From JBBQZP01 sp038207585 (GTDB lineage: Bacteria > Pseudomonadota > Alphaproteobacteria > Rhodobacterales > Rhodobacteraceae), in assembly GCA_038207585.1 (NCBI GenBank), contig JBBQZP010000001.1, positions 248,001 through 312,000 of the forward strand: a DNA stretch of 64,000 nucleotides, in the 5' to 3' direction. Position numbers and translations under genes: made by a program. The notes below the pieces were generated by a model. It searched no databases. It was not told where the DNA came from and saw only the letters and a program-made list of their open reading frames with translations. This document shows, in pieces, positions 36,037 to 44,991 of this stretch (its first letter is position 1; every line of letters starts with the position of its first letter).

Positions 36037-36915
36037 CTAATCCTCGCCGGGCAGTGTCAGGCTGGCGTTGCGGGCATAAACCTTGGCGACCGCCGCATCA
36101 TCCTGCCGCCCAAGACCCATGCCCGAGGCTGCCACGAACTGCTGCAGGGCCGCCGCCGTCAGCGGGGCCGCAAACCTTGACGACCGTGCGACGTCCAGCA
36201 CGATCCCCAGATCCTTGGGCCAGATGTCAACCGCCGAATGGGGCGTGTAATCGCCCGACACTACATGCGGCGCGCGGTTTTCAAGCATCCAGCTGGTGCC
36301 CGCGCAATGCGGGATAACCGACACAAAGCTTTCAGGCGAGATGCCTTGGGTCATGCCAAAGGTCACCGCCTCGGCCATCGCCGCGATATGAACCCCGGCC
36401 AGCATCTGATTGACCGCCTTCATGGCCGAGCCCGCGCCCGCACTGTCGCCCAACTCGAAAACCTTCTCCGCCGTCGCCGTCAGAACCGGCCGCGCCGCCG
36501 CAAAAGCCGCAGGCGTGCCCGAAGCCATCACCGACAACTTGCCATGCGCCGCCTTGACCGACCCGCCCGAAATCGGCGCATCCAGATAATGCAGCCCCAG
36601 CGCCGCACACCGCGCCGCCATCGCGCGGGCAAAATCCGGGGCCACGGTCACGCAACAGACCACCACCGCACCCGTCGTCAGTTTCGGCGCAAGACCCTCA
36701 GCCCCAAACAAAACCGCCTCAACCTGCGCCGCATTCAGAACAACAACCACCACCGCCTCAAGCGACGCAGGAGCCAGGTCCGCCCCACCCTCAGCCACCA
36801 ATCCTTGCACGGCATCCGGGTTCACATCCGACCCGCAAACCGCATGCCCGGCCCGCAGCAACGATGCCGCAATCCCAAAGCCCATCGAACCAAGGCCGAC
36901 AACGCCAACATTCAT
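36037..36915 (-). CDS. ltnD: L-threonate dehydrogenase-like enzyme (LtnD)
   Basis: Beta-hydroxyacid dehydrogenase of 292 residues: VGVVGLGSMGFGIAASLLRA at the N terminus, LDAPISGGSVKAAHGKLSVM as substrate-binding motif, and GAGSAMKAVNQMLAGVHIA with the catalytic Lys. LtnD oxidises L-threonate at C2 to 2-oxo-tetronate, the substrate of OtnI. The ATG at 36915 with GGAG upstream is chosen over a GTG 15 bases earlier. First enzyme gene after the permease gene in the leftward operon. D-erythronate rather than L-threonate cannot be excluded. Confidence 0.86.
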   Translation of the reverse strand: MNVGVVGLGSMGFGIAASLLRAGHAVCGSDVNPDAVQGLVAEGGADLAPASLEAVVVVVLNAAQVEAVLFGAEGLAPKLTTGAVVVCCVTVAPDFARAMAARCAALGLHYLDAPISGGSVKAAHGKLSVMASGTPAAFAAARPVLTATAEKVFELGDSAGAGSAMKAVNQMLAGVHIAAMAEAVTFGMTQGISPESFVSVIPHCAGTSWMLENRAPHVVSGDYTPHSAVDIWPKDLGIVLDVARSSRFAAPLTAAALQQFVAASGMGLGRQDDAAVAKVYARNASLTLPGED

Positions 36916-36959
36916 CTGCAAAGTCTCCACTCAGGTTTAATCCGCGTCCGCGCCGCTGA

Positions 36960-37958
36960 TCAGGTGTCTTTGCGGTAGTTGGCCAAGCGGTCGAACAACA
37001 CTGCAAACAGGATGGCACCGCCGATGAAACTGCCCTGCCAGAAAGCGTTGATCCCCAAAAGGCCAAGACTGTTGCGGATCACCTCGATAAGCATGGCACC
37101 GATGATGGCACCAAGGGCCGTTCCACCGCCTCCGGCAAGGTTGGCACCGCCGATGACGGCAGCGGCGATTACCTGCAACTCCATCCCCGCACCGATGTTT
37201 GTCGTGACCGCGCCAAGCCAGCCTGTTTGCACGATGCCCGCAATGCCCGCCGAAAGTGCCGAGATCATGTAGACCGCGACCTTGATCATCTTGACCGGCA
37301 CGCCGGTCAGAGTTGCGGCGCTTTCATTGCCACCGATTGCGAAAACATGGCGGCCAAACCGGGTCCAGCGCAGAACAAAGCCGGTCAGCAGCGCCAGAAC
37401 GATCATGTACATCACCGGGTTCGCGATACCGAAGAACCAGGCCCCCCCACCCAGTGACAGCAGAATGTCATGGTCAGGACCGAACTCGAACACCACGGTA
37501 TTGCCCGACGCCACCATCGCCAGACTGCGTGCTACCGACAGCATCCCCAACGTCACCACAAAGGGTGGCAAGCCGATATAGGCGATCAGGAATCCGTTGA
37601 AGGCCCCCACCACAAGCGCCGTCGCGATCGATGCCGCAATCCCGACCTCGATCGAATAGCCGGCGTGCATGACAACCGCCAACACCATGCTGCACAGACA
37701 CAGAACCGACCCCACCGACAGGTCGATTCCGCCCGTGATGATGACCAAAGTCATGCCAAGCGCGATGATCGCGGTGAAGGCCACATTGCGCGTGATGTTG
37801 TAGAGGTTCTTGCTGGTGGCAAAACTGTCCGTCGCAAATGACAAGGCAATGCCTGCCGCAATCACCGCTATGAACACCCAAAAGGTCTGGCTTCCCAAAA
37901 TGCTGGAAAGCCATGTCTGCTGCCTTTGATCAATGGAAGTTGTCAGCGAGCTTGTCAT
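36960..37958 (-). CDS. ABC transporter permease, RbsC family (tetronate importer)
   Basis: Inner-membrane permease of 332 residues with VIITGGIDLSVGSVLCLCSM, HVFAIGGNESAATLTGV and VIGGANLAGGGGTALGAI, all family hallmarks, and about nine hydrophobic segments. The neighbouring genes (ATPase upstream, tetronate enzymes downstream on the same strand) indicate that it imports a four-carbon sugar acid or its precursor; no transporter of this class is firmly linked to that substrate by sequence alone. It is the only permease here and probably homodimerises. Confidence 0.9.
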   Translation of the reverse strand: MTSSLTTSIDQRQQTWLSSILGSQTFWVFIAVIAAGIALSFATDSFATSKNLYNITRNVAFTAIIALGMTLVIITGGIDLSVGSVLCLCSMVLAVVMHAGYSIEVGIAASIATALVVGAFNGFLIAYIGLPPFVVTLGMLSVARSLAMVASGNTVVFEFGPDHDILLSLGGGAWFFGIANPVMYMIVLALLTGFVLRWTRFGRHVFAIGGNESAATLTGVPVKMIKVAVYMISALSAGIAGIVQTGWLGAVTTNIGAGMELQVIAAAVIGGANLAGGGGTALGAIIGAMLIEVIRNSLGLLGINAFWQGSFIGGAILFAVLFDRLANYRKDT

Positions 37959-37979
37959 TGGAAGCCTTTGCGAAAGAGG

Positions 37980-38720
37980 TCAGACGGTTTCGATGGCGCC
38001 CGTAATTAATCCGGTAACTTCTTCGGGCGAACTTGATGCGATGGCCTTGTCGGCCACCTTTGAGCCGCGACGCATCACGATCACGCGGTCCGCCACGGCG
38101 AAAAGGTCAGGCATCCGGTGGCTGATCAGAACAACCGTGATCCCCTGATCACGCAGGCGGCGGATCAGGTTCAGCACCTCGGCCACCTGACGCACCGAAA
38201 TGGCGGCTGTCGGTTCATCCATCAGGACAATCTTGGCATTGCTGAGACGGGTCCGGGCGATCGCCACGGCCTGCCGCTGGCCCCCCGACATTTTCTTGAC
38301 CAGATCGCGCGGCCGGGTTTCCGACTTCAGTTCGGCAAAGATTTCGCCGGCGCGGCGGTACATGCTGGCATAGTCAAGGATCTTCAGCGGCCCGAAGCCC
38401 AGCCGCAACTCACGGCCCAGAAAGACGTTGGCGGCCGCTGTCAGGTTATCGCACAGCGCCAGATCCTGATGCACAATCTCGATCCCATGCTCGCGCGCCT
38501 CAACCGGGCGGTGCATGACGATTTCCTTGCCGTCCATAAGGATGGACCCGCTACTGGGCCTGAAGTTTCCGGCCATCATCTTGACAAGTGTGGATTTACC
38601 CGCGCCGTTGTCGCCCATCAGGCCGATCACCTCACCGGGCTCAAGCGAAAATGACACGTCCTTGACTGCCTCGATGGCACCGAAGTGCTTGGATATATGT
38701 TTTAGCTCCAGAACAGCCAC
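37980..38720 (-). CDS. ABC transporter ATPase, single-domain sugar type
   Basis: ATPase of 246 residues with a single ABC domain, shorter than RbsA and comparable to FrcA-type proteins. Walker A GDNGAGKST near residue 37, Q-loop VHQDLALCDNLT, signature MSGGQRQAVAIAR, Walker B VLMDEPTAAISV (Leu-Met before Asp-Glu) and switch His in LISHRMPDLF. First gene of the leftward transcript, 21 bases before the permease gene. Presumably a homodimer. Confidence 0.92.
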   Translation of the reverse strand: MAVLELKHISKHFGAIEAVKDVSFSLEPGEVIGLMGDNGAGKSTLVKMMAGNFRPSSGSILMDGKEIVMHRPVEAREHGIEIVHQDLALCDNLTAAANVFLGRELRLGFGPLKILDYASMYRRAGEIFAELKSETRPRDLVKKMSGGQRQAVAIARTRLSNAKIVLMDEPTAAISVRQVAEVLNLIRRLRDQGITVVLISHRMPDLFAVADRVIVMRRGSKVADKAIASSSPEEVTGLITGAIETV

Positions 38721-39128
38721 TTTGATTACTTCCCCCCGAAGATCGGCACGGCAACGCGTGCTTCAGGCCCCATACCCCCCGGACCTGTGCGGCGCCGAAC
38801 CGACCGACCGATGCCTTGGTCGCCAGCCTGAACGCCTGCCAAACCCCGTCATATTTGGTCTGGAAGAATATTCACCGATCCTGCAAAGTCAATGAAATAT
38901 TTGATATAATAGCGCTGTCATAAAATTTGGTTTGTGATATTTTTTCCAGAGAATCAGGTGTGCTTCGGGCCGTCTCCGAAGGGCATGGATTCCGACTTTG
39001 AACACACTTGGATAAGCTGCGCGGCACGATCCAGATTTCACGAAGGGCAACGCAAGCCTCCGGATTCGTGCAGAAAGACATCAACACTTGCCGCCAGACA
39101 AACGCGGCTTTTAGGGAGGACTGCTGAG
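38721..39128. promoter_or_regulatory. Divergent promoter region with TATAAT and LacI-type operator
   Basis: This 408-base gap lies between the leftward ATPase gene and the rightward binding-protein gene. It holds a perfect TATAAT at 38905-38910. Overlapping it at 38907-38920 is TAATAGCGCTGTCA, an imperfect 14-bp palindrome centred on CG, as is usual for LacI-family operators. The LacI-family gene at 40.2 kb is the obvious candidate regulator. A GGGAGGA ribosome site at 39113-39119 serves the binding-protein gene. No open frame of interest is present. Confidence 0.6.
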
Positions 39129-40127
39129 ATGAAGAAGACCTTGATGCTGGCCACTGCGGCCGCGATTCTGGCGCTTGGTACAAGTGCCGGATTTGCCCAG
39201 GACAAAAAACAACTCGTGATCGTGGTGAAGGGGCTGGATAACCCCTTCTTCGAGGCGATTAATCAGGGCTGCCAGAAGTGGAACGCCGAAAACGCGGAAA
39301 GCGAATACGAGTGTTTCTATACCGGCCCTGCTTCCACCTCGGATGAGGCGGGCGAGGCGCAGATCGTGCAAGACATGCTGGGCAAGCCCACCACGGTTGC
39401 GATGGCCATTTCGCCCTCGAATGCCAAGCTGATCGCACAAACGCTCAAGACCGCTGCTCCGACCATTCCCATCATGACCGTGGACGCCGACCTTGCGTCT
39501 GAAGATGCGGGTTTGCGCAAGACCTATCTGGGCACCGACAACAGCCTGATGGGGCAAAAGATCGGTGAATACATCAAGAAGGCCAAGCCGAATGGCGGCA
39601 CCATCTGCACGATCGAAGGCAACCCCGGCGCGGACAATATCCTGCGCCGTGCGCAAGGCATGCGCGACGCGCTGACCGGCACTCCGGGTCTGGCAGCACT
39701 GGCTGGCGAAGGTGGCTGGACCGAAGCTCCCGGCTGTCCCGTGTTCACCAATGACGACGGTGCCAAGGGCGTTCAGGCGATGACGGACATTCTGGCGGCA
39801 AACCCCGACCTTGACGCTTTCGGAATCATGGGCGGCTGGCCACTGTTCGGCGCGCCGCAGCCCTACCGCGATCTGGTCGGGCCGTTGGCTGACCGCATTG
39901 CCAGCAATGACTTTGTCATCGGTGCTGCCGACACCATCGGCGCCGAGGTTGATCTTGCCCGCGAAGGTCTGGTCACCGCTCTGGTAGGTCAGCGTCCCTT
40001 TGAGATGGGCTACCTTGCACCGGGTGCCATGATTGATCTGATCGAAGGCAAGCCCGTCGCCGATCCGATTTTCACCGGTCTGGACGAATGCACCAAGGAC
40101 ACCGTCGACACCTGCATCCAGAAGTGA
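39129..40127 (+). CDS. Periplasmic binding protein of the tetronate-cluster importer
   Basis: Solute-binding protein of 332 residues. Signal peptide MKKTLMLATAAAILALGTSA ends near GFA-Q. The type I fold begins KQLVIVVKGLDNPFFEAINQ with the usual aromatic pair, followed by DEAGEAQIVQDML, AMAISPSNAKLIAQ, MTVDADLASEDAG and YLGTDNSLMG. Four Cys residues (CQKW, YECF, DECTKD, DTCIQ) may form disulfides. It is transcribed away from its ATPase and permease partners, which would let it be expressed separately. A terminator follows the stop. Confidence 0.9.
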   Translation: MKKTLMLATAAAILALGTSAGFAQDKKQLVIVVKGLDNPFFEAINQGCQKWNAENAESEYECFYTGPASTSDEAGEAQIVQDMLGKPTTVAMAISPSNAKLIAQTLKTAAPTIPIMTVDADLASEDAGLRKTYLGTDNSLMGQKIGEYIKKAKPNGGTICTIEGNPGADNILRRAQGMRDALTGTPGLAALAGEGGWTEAPGCPVFTNDDGAKGVQAMTDILAANPDLDAFGIMGGWPLFGAPQPYRDLVGPLADRIASNDFVIGAADTIGAEVDLAREGLVTALVGQRPFEMGYLAPGAMIDLIEGKPVADPIFTGLDECTKDTVDTCIQK

Positions 40128-40144
40128 TCTGACGACATGAAATA

Positions 40145-40173
40145 GGGGCGTCCGGCTGGTCCGGACGCCCTTT
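40145..40173. terminator. Bidirectional terminator between binding protein and LacI genes
   Basis: A 10-bp perfect stem (GGGCGTCCGG, 40146-40155, with its complement at 40161-40170) and a 5-base loop is followed by TTT. It lies between two converging genes, so it can stop both transcripts. Confidence 0.8.
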
Positions 40174-40193
40174 GTCATGCCTGCAACGCGGTG

Positions 40194-41222
40194 TCAGGCG
40201 GTTGCGCCTTCGAAAATTTCGAAACCGGTATCAATGATCTTGGGCTGATCAGGCCGGGTCGGGTGCGACAGAAACTCCTCAACCGCGCGCTTGCCGATCT
40301 CGAACCGGTTGGTGCGCACGGTCGACAGGGGTTGCGGCAGAGCGCGCCCAAGTTCAAGGCCGTTAAAGCCGAAAAGGCCGAGATCCTCGGGCACCCGGAT
40401 ACCGGCGCTCATACAATGAAAGAGACCGCCCACCGCCATGTCGTCGCTGCTGAAGGTCAGCACATCCAGATCCGGCACACGGGCGCAGATTTCAGAGGTC
40501 TGCGCCTTGCCCTTGGCGACCGTGGTCTGCCCGTCTGATACGCTTTCGGCCACGAATCCAAGTCCGGCTTCGGCCAGCCCCTCGCACAGGCCCTGATAGC
40601 GCATCCGCGCCCGTAGATCCTGCGTTCCGCCGTACCCCACATAGCCAAAGCGCCGGTAGCCGCGCTGCACCAGATGCCGGGCGGCGGCCTTGCCTGCGGC
40701 AACATGGGAAAGACCGACTGCGGCATCAATCGGAGGATGGTCGATCTCCATGAACTCGATCACCCGGACGCCGCTGTTCTCCAGCATCTTCTGCGTGGCA
40801 AAGGTATGAACGCTGCCCGCAATCAGCACAGCTGCGGGTTGCCAGGCCAGCAGGTTGCGGACAACCTCCTCTTCCTTGTCCAGATCGTAATCCGTCACGG
40901 AAATGACCGACTGGCGATTGGTCCCGGCAAGCCCTGCGTTTATGCCCTGCAAAATCTCGGGGAACACGATGTTGGACAGCGATGGGATCACAACACCTAC
41001 AAGGCGGCTGTCAAGCGACGCAAGCGAACCGGCAATACGGTTGGGCACATAGCCAAGCACCTTGACCATCGCCATGACCTTTTCGCGCGTGGCGTCAGCG
41101 ACCAGCCCCTGCCCGCGCATGATGCGCGACACGGTGCTGTCACTGACCTCGGCGAGGCGTGCAACATCACTGACGGTGACCTTGCTTTTGCGGTCCGCCA
41201 GCCGATACCTTTGCTTTGCCAT
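40194..41222 (-). CDS. LacI-family regulator of the tetronate cluster
   Basis: Repressor of 342 residues: helix-turn-helix VTVSDVARLAEVSDSTVSRI at residues about 15-34, hinge LGYVPNRIAGSLAS, effector domain VGVVIPSLSNIVFPEILQGI and LGLFGFNGLELGRALPQPL near the end. The GntR-like wording (SNIVFPEIL, VRTNRFEIGKRA) points to a sugar-acid effector, which fits threonate or erythronate. Likely target is the operator-like site at 38907-38920. Confidence 0.92.
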   Translation of the reverse strand: MAKQRYRLADRKSKVTVSDVARLAEVSDSTVSRIMRGQGLVADATREKVMAMVKVLGYVPNRIAGSLASLDSRLVGVVIPSLSNIVFPEILQGINAGLAGTNRQSVISVTDYDLDKEEEVVRNLLAWQPAAVLIAGSVHTFATQKMLENSGVRVIEFMEIDHPPIDAAVGLSHVAAGKAAARHLVQRGYRRFGYVGYGGTQDLRARMRYQGLCEGLAEAGLGFVAESVSDGQTTVAKGKAQTSEICARVPDLDVLTFSSDDMAVGGLFHCMSAGIRVPEDLGLFGFNGLELGRALPQPLSTVRTNRFEIGKRAVEEFLSHPTRPDQPKIIDTGFEIFEGATA

Positions 41223-41238
41223 GCGTCGCGCGGCCCCC

Positions 41239-42132
41239 TTAGCCCTTCACGTACTTACGCCAGGGATGCGACTCTTTGAACCCCAATACCTCGCGCGCTT
41301 TCTGGTTTGAAATCGGCGCCTCCCACTCTCCCATCGGGCGGGTGATCGGCGTGTTCGGGGCGTATTTGGCAAGGAAGGCGGCGGTCGGCTCATTGGCGGT
41401 AATGGTGTCGTTCACCGCATTGAAAACCTGATAGCCAAGGCCGTCCTTTTGCAGGCACAGATGCACGATCTCGCCCAGATCGCGGGCGTCGATATAGCTC
41501 CAGGCATTGCGCTTGCGGCTGGGCGGGTTGGCCAGATAGCCCGGAAAATTGGCGTAATCTTCCTGCGAAATCACATTGCCGATGCGCAAGGCATAAATGT
41601 CCGCGCCAAACCGCATGGCAAAGGCACGGGCGGTCTTCTCGTTCACCACCTTGGACAGACCATAGCTGTCCATCGGGTCGCTGTCATAGCTTTCGTCCAG
41701 CGGGAAGGAATGATAATCCTTGTCGCCCTCAGCAAAGCAAACCCCATACGTCGTCTCGGATGACGCAATGATGACCTTGCGGATTCCCAGTTTCATCGCC
41801 GCCTCAATCACGTTGTAGGTCGACACGACATTGGCTGTGAAGGTCTTGTTGTCCGGTTCGATCCCGACGCGGGGGATGGCCGCGAAGTGGACCACGGCAT
41901 CGACCGGGCCGGGCACCTTGCCATCTTCGTAATGCTCCAGCCCGAAATGACTTGTCAGCGCGTTGAACGTCTGCGCCCCATCTGTCAGGTCCGCAATCAA
42001 TGTGTTCACGCCGGGCAGGTTCAGCGGCTTGAGATCGACGTTAAGAATGTCATAGCCCTTGGCCAGCAGATGCGGAATAGAATCGCGCCCCGCCTTACCC
42101 GTGCCCCCCGTGAAAACGATACGCTTGGTCAT
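41239..42132 (-). CDS. NAD-dependent epimerase/dehydratase-family oxidoreductase
   Basis: Extended SDR of 297 residues with IVFTGGTGKAGRDSIPHLLA at the N terminus, VVHFAAIPRVG, Ser in IIASSETTYG and catalytic YGLSKVVNE near residue 146. The family includes uronate dehydrogenases, sugar epimerases and the D-erythronate dehydrogenase DenD; no feature decides between them. Its stop is 16 bases before the LacI gene start on the same strand, so it is probably co-transcribed with the regulator. AAGGAG precedes the start. A sugar or sugar-acid oxidising role in the same pathway is plausible. Confidence 0.83.
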   Translation of the reverse strand: MTKRIVFTGGTGKAGRDSIPHLLAKGYDILNVDLKPLNLPGVNTLIADLTDGAQTFNALTSHFGLEHYEDGKVPGPVDAVVHFAAIPRVGIEPDNKTFTANVVSTYNVIEAAMKLGIRKVIIASSETTYGVCFAEGDKDYHSFPLDESYDSDPMDSYGLSKVVNEKTARAFAMRFGADIYALRIGNVISQEDYANFPGYLANPPSRKRNAWSYIDARDLGEIVHLCLQKDGLGYQVFNAVNDTITANEPTAAFLAKYAPNTPITRPMGEWEAPISNQKAREVLGFKESHPWRKYVKG

Positions 42133-42361
42133 GGTCGCTCCTTCTTCCAGTCCTGATTATCCGGTGGCGTGTTCCGCGTCCGGGGTGTTGTGGCACCCGT
42201 TCCCGGTGAGCGCTACTTTCACATTTAGGCCGGGTGCTCACAACCTGTAATGACAGCGTTGTCATCTCAACCGGCGCGCCGCAGTTTCTTTTCCGTTTTA
42301 CTGTAAGTCCCAAAGGATTCCAAATCGGCACAGGCGCGGTCAACACGCGGTTTGATCTTGT

Positions 42362-42387
42362 GTGCAGCAAAAATTATTTTGCTGCAC
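42362..42387. promoter_or_regulatory. 26-bp palindrome, operator copy 1
   Basis: Two 11-bp arms, GTGCAGCAAAA and TTTTGCTGCAC, are separated by ATTA. It is 52 bases upstream of the nucleotidyltransferase-fold gene start and shares its arms with the next palindrome. Too AT-spaced and too short for a terminator; a dimeric repressor site is likely. Confidence 0.7.
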
Positions 42388-42396
42388 TTGTGTGAT

Positions 42397-42422
42397 GTGC
42401 AGCAAACGTATATTTGCTGCAC
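42397..42422. promoter_or_regulatory. 26-bp palindrome, operator copy 2
   Basis: Arms GTGCAGCAAA and TTTGCTGCAC with the 6-base centre CGTATA. It begins 35 bases after the first copy and ends 17 bases before the ATG, just ahead of the GGAGG ribosome site. A weak promoter (TTGTGT with TATATT about 15 bases later) would run between and into the two palindromes. Confidence 0.7.
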
Positions 42423-42439
42423 AAACTTTGGAGGTTCCC

Positions 42440-43456
42440 ATGGCCGCCGCGTCGTATTCGCGCATCGCGCAAGTGACTTATCAGGATCTGTTGCGCCTGC
42501 ATCTGGAGGCGCAGGCGTCAGACGTGATCGGCAGCGTCGAAGAGCGCCATCGCAATGGGCGCAGTTACCTCTATGACAAGTTCCGGATCGGCACCGAAAT
42601 GAAAAGCCGGTATCTGGGCGAGGGCACGCCCGAACTGCGCGCCCGCCTCGCGCGCAGCGCAGAGCTGAAGGGCAACGCCGATGACCGCCGGACAGCGATG
42701 GCGCGGCTGACCCGCATCCTGCGCGCCGAAGGCTTCACCACGACCGACCGCGACACCGGCTCGCTTTTGCTGGCCTTTGCACGCAGCGGCGTGTTCCGGT
42801 TGGGCGGCACCCTGATCGGAACCGCCGCCTATGCGCTCTATCAGGGCGAGTTGGGCGTGCGCTTTGATTCCGACGAACTGGCGCAGACCGGGGACATTGA
42901 TTTTGCCAGTTTTGAGCGTCTGTCCGTATCCCTTGGCGATCACGTCGAAGAGGCCCCGAATGATATTCTGAAATCGCTCCGCTTCGATCCTGTGCCCGGT
43001 ATCAAGGACAGGCAGGTCTGGAAATGGCGGCAAAACCACGGCGAGGCGATGGTAGAGTTTCTGACCCCCGCCTTCGGCGATGAAACCATCAAGCCACTGC
43101 CCGCACTTGGCGTCAGCGCACAAGCGCTTAACTATCTGAATTTCCTGATTGCCGAACCCATTCCGGCGGTTGCGCTCTATCGCTCTGGCGTGCTAGTGCA
43201 GATCCCGCGACCGGAGCGGTTTGCAATTCACAAGCTGATCGTCGCCGACCGCCGTCTTGGCGGCCCCGACCAGGCCAAGTCCCGCAAGGATCGCGGTCAG
43301 GCGGCGTTTTTGATCGCACTCCTTGCGCAAGATCGCCCCGACGATTTGCGCGATGCCTTTGCGGATGCACAGTCGCGCGGGCCCGCGTGGCGCGAACGGA
43401 TCAAGGCCAGCCTAGCGCGGATGCCGATTAGCGCGGACATCCTGCAAGCGCTTTAG
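42440..43456 (+). CDS. Nucleotidyltransferase-fold protein (GSU2403/NTP_transf_8-like)
   Basis: Protein of 338 residues started at the ATG after GGAGG; an open frame extends upstream through the palindromes and is rejected. It has the block FRLGGTLIGTAAYALYQGEL at about residues 116-135 and TGDIDFASFE, which gives the Asp-x-Asp pair of the nucleotidyltransferase fold, then a helical C-terminal domain (RFAIHKLIVADRRLGGPDQA with KSRKDRGQAAFLIALL). The family is uncharacterised; relatives of this fold include the toxins AbiEii and MenT. No partner antitoxin gene is adjacent. The gene lies at the edge of plasmid-derived DNA. Confidence 0.75.
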   Translation: MAAASYSRIAQVTYQDLLRLHLEAQASDVIGSVEERHRNGRSYLYDKFRIGTEMKSRYLGEGTPELRARLARSAELKGNADDRRTAMARLTRILRAEGFTTTDRDTGSLLLAFARSGVFRLGGTLIGTAAYALYQGELGVRFDSDELAQTGDIDFASFERLSVSLGDHVEEAPNDILKSLRFDPVPGIKDRQVWKWRQNHGEAMVEFLTPAFGDETIKPLPALGVSAQALNYLNFLIAEPIPAVALYRSGVLVQIPRPERFAIHKLIVADRRLGGPDQAKSRKDRGQAAFLIALLAQDRPDDLRDAFADAQSRGPAWRERIKASLARMPISADILQAL

Positions 43457-43477
43457 CGGTGATCCAAAGCCCCTGTC

Positions 43478-44157
43478 CTATTCCCTGGCCGTTGCGATCT
43501 CGATCCGGGTCACCAAGGCATCGACGGCCGACACCAGCGCCAGCGGGCGGGCTGCATGATTGGTGCGCAGGTAGGTGGAATGAAACCGCGAAGGGGCGGT
43601 CAGCCGCAGCATCCCATCCACCACGGGAACGGCGGTGACGGCCGCGAACCAACTGTTGTAAAGATGCGGGTCGTCGGCGTGCAGCCGGGCTTGCACATGC
43701 GACCACAGCCCCTGATCCGGCGTAGGTCCGGGAAAGGCGATGATATTGCCCTTTGGCAGCGGGGTATCGCGCGGCCCCTCCAGCCGTTATTCGGAATCGG
43801 CGCCCACCCCGGCCCAGACGGTGCGGGTCTGTGTCAGGATGGCGTGTATCCCCAGCCGTATTCCGTGACCCTGCCCGGCGCTGCCGGACGTTTGACCTCG
43901 GCCCATCCAAGCTGGCGCAGCTTGGCCCTTTCGAGTTTGACCGACCTTTCGTTCACGCTCCACAGCGCCGCGATTTCGCGTTGCCCGATGGTCAAGCTGT
44001 CAAGCGTCCATTTGTAGCGGCCGACAATCAAAGTGATAAAGCGCAGGACCAACCGCTGATGGGCCGTGCCACCGGAACAGCCATGCACGCCAAGCGCTGT
44101 CAGGATATCCTATTTGATCGCCTGTGCATTCGGCCCGCTGGCTTTCGCTGTCCGCAT
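43478..44157 (-). pseudogene. Broken DnaA-like plasmid replication initiator
   Basis: Relic of the DnaA-like replicase known from Rhodobacterales plasmids. MRTAKASGPNAQAIK is followed by an in-frame stop, then DILTALGVHGCSGGTAHQRL, RYKWTLDSLTIGQREIAALW and SVNERSVKLERAKLRQLGWA. A frame change after GRVTEYG and one more stop precede the C-terminal domain, GNIIAFPGPTPDQGLWSHVQ, HLYNSWFAAVTAVPVVDGML and RLTAPSRFHSTYLRTNHAA, which is the DnaA-N-like fold (SWFAALxPV, TLxAPSRFHxxYV). The order HTH domain then DnaA-N-like domain is that family's layout. Three lesions make it inactive. Confidence 0.75.
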
Positions 44158-44189
44158 CTCTTGCCTGTCCTTACCGTTTGGGGCATCAT

Positions 44190-44991
44190 GGCGCGCGATC
44201 TGATCCGCGAGACAGAGCGAATGAACGCGCAGCAGGCCGGGGCGGAAAGCGGGCGTCAGGTGGCGGCGCGCCGCATGCCCTCCTCCATTTCCGGCACGGG
44301 TCTTGGCGAATTCAGAGTAAATGATTTCATCCGCCCGACGTCGTGGCCGACAATTGATATCATGCCGTCCTGCACCAATACGGCGTTCGTGGAATTTGCC
44401 TCGGCGCAGTATCGCCACCTTTCGCCCGACTGGAGCTTTTTTGCCGCCGTGTCGCGCTGACTCGATGCCCTGCCCGATGATGCCTATGACATGGTGATCT
44501 TCGACTGCCCGCCCGCCCGCCATCGTATATCAGTCGAGGAACGCGGTCTTTGCGGCGGATGTGCTTTATGTGCCGTCGGGCCCCGGTTACTGGGAATATG
44601 ACAGCACGACATCCTTCATTGGTCAGTTGGCCGAGGCGCTGGCCGACCTAGCCGATTTCGGCGCTGATTTCCCTGCGGGGAAATCACGATTGCCCAAAGA
44701 GTTTCTGGACGTGCGGTTTTTGCTTACGCGATATGAGCCTGGCAACGATCTGCACCGTGCGATGCGCGACGCCTTTGGCAAGGTTTTCGGCGATCGCACG
44801 ACGCAAAGCCCCATCGAGCATACCCGCGCGTGGAGCAATCGGGGCGGTTCCTTTCGTCGATCTACAAGATTGATTACCGCGACATGATGCGGGAAACCTG
44901 GCGCCCCGCGCGTACCACGTTCGATACCGCCTACGGGGAATTCAAGAGCCATGTTCTGGCGGCCCGGGCCAATCTGGAGGATGCGCAATGA
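44190..44991 (+). pseudogene. parA: Broken parA (plasmid partition ATPase)
   Basis: Relic of a ParA ATPase. FIRPTSWPTIDIMPSCTNTA, FVEFASAQYRHLSPDWSFFA and YDMVIFDCPPA are clear, then a stop at 44458-44460 and a frame change near 44520 lead to NAVFAADVLYVPSGPGYWEY, DSTTSFIGQLAEALADL and FLLTRYEPGNDLHRAMRDA. A last frame change near 44830 precedes YRDMMRETWRPARTTFDTAY, which ends by overlapping parB. The N-terminal helix-turn-helix and the Walker A loop (KGGVGKTT) are missing. Divergent from the replication initiator. Confidence 0.82.

Noticed and set aside
34617..36317. 566-codon open frame on the plus strand
   Set aside because: It is antisense to otnC, otnK and ltnD, which have clear motifs, overlaps and ribosome sites; the translation is Arg/Pro/Gln-rich shadow sequence.
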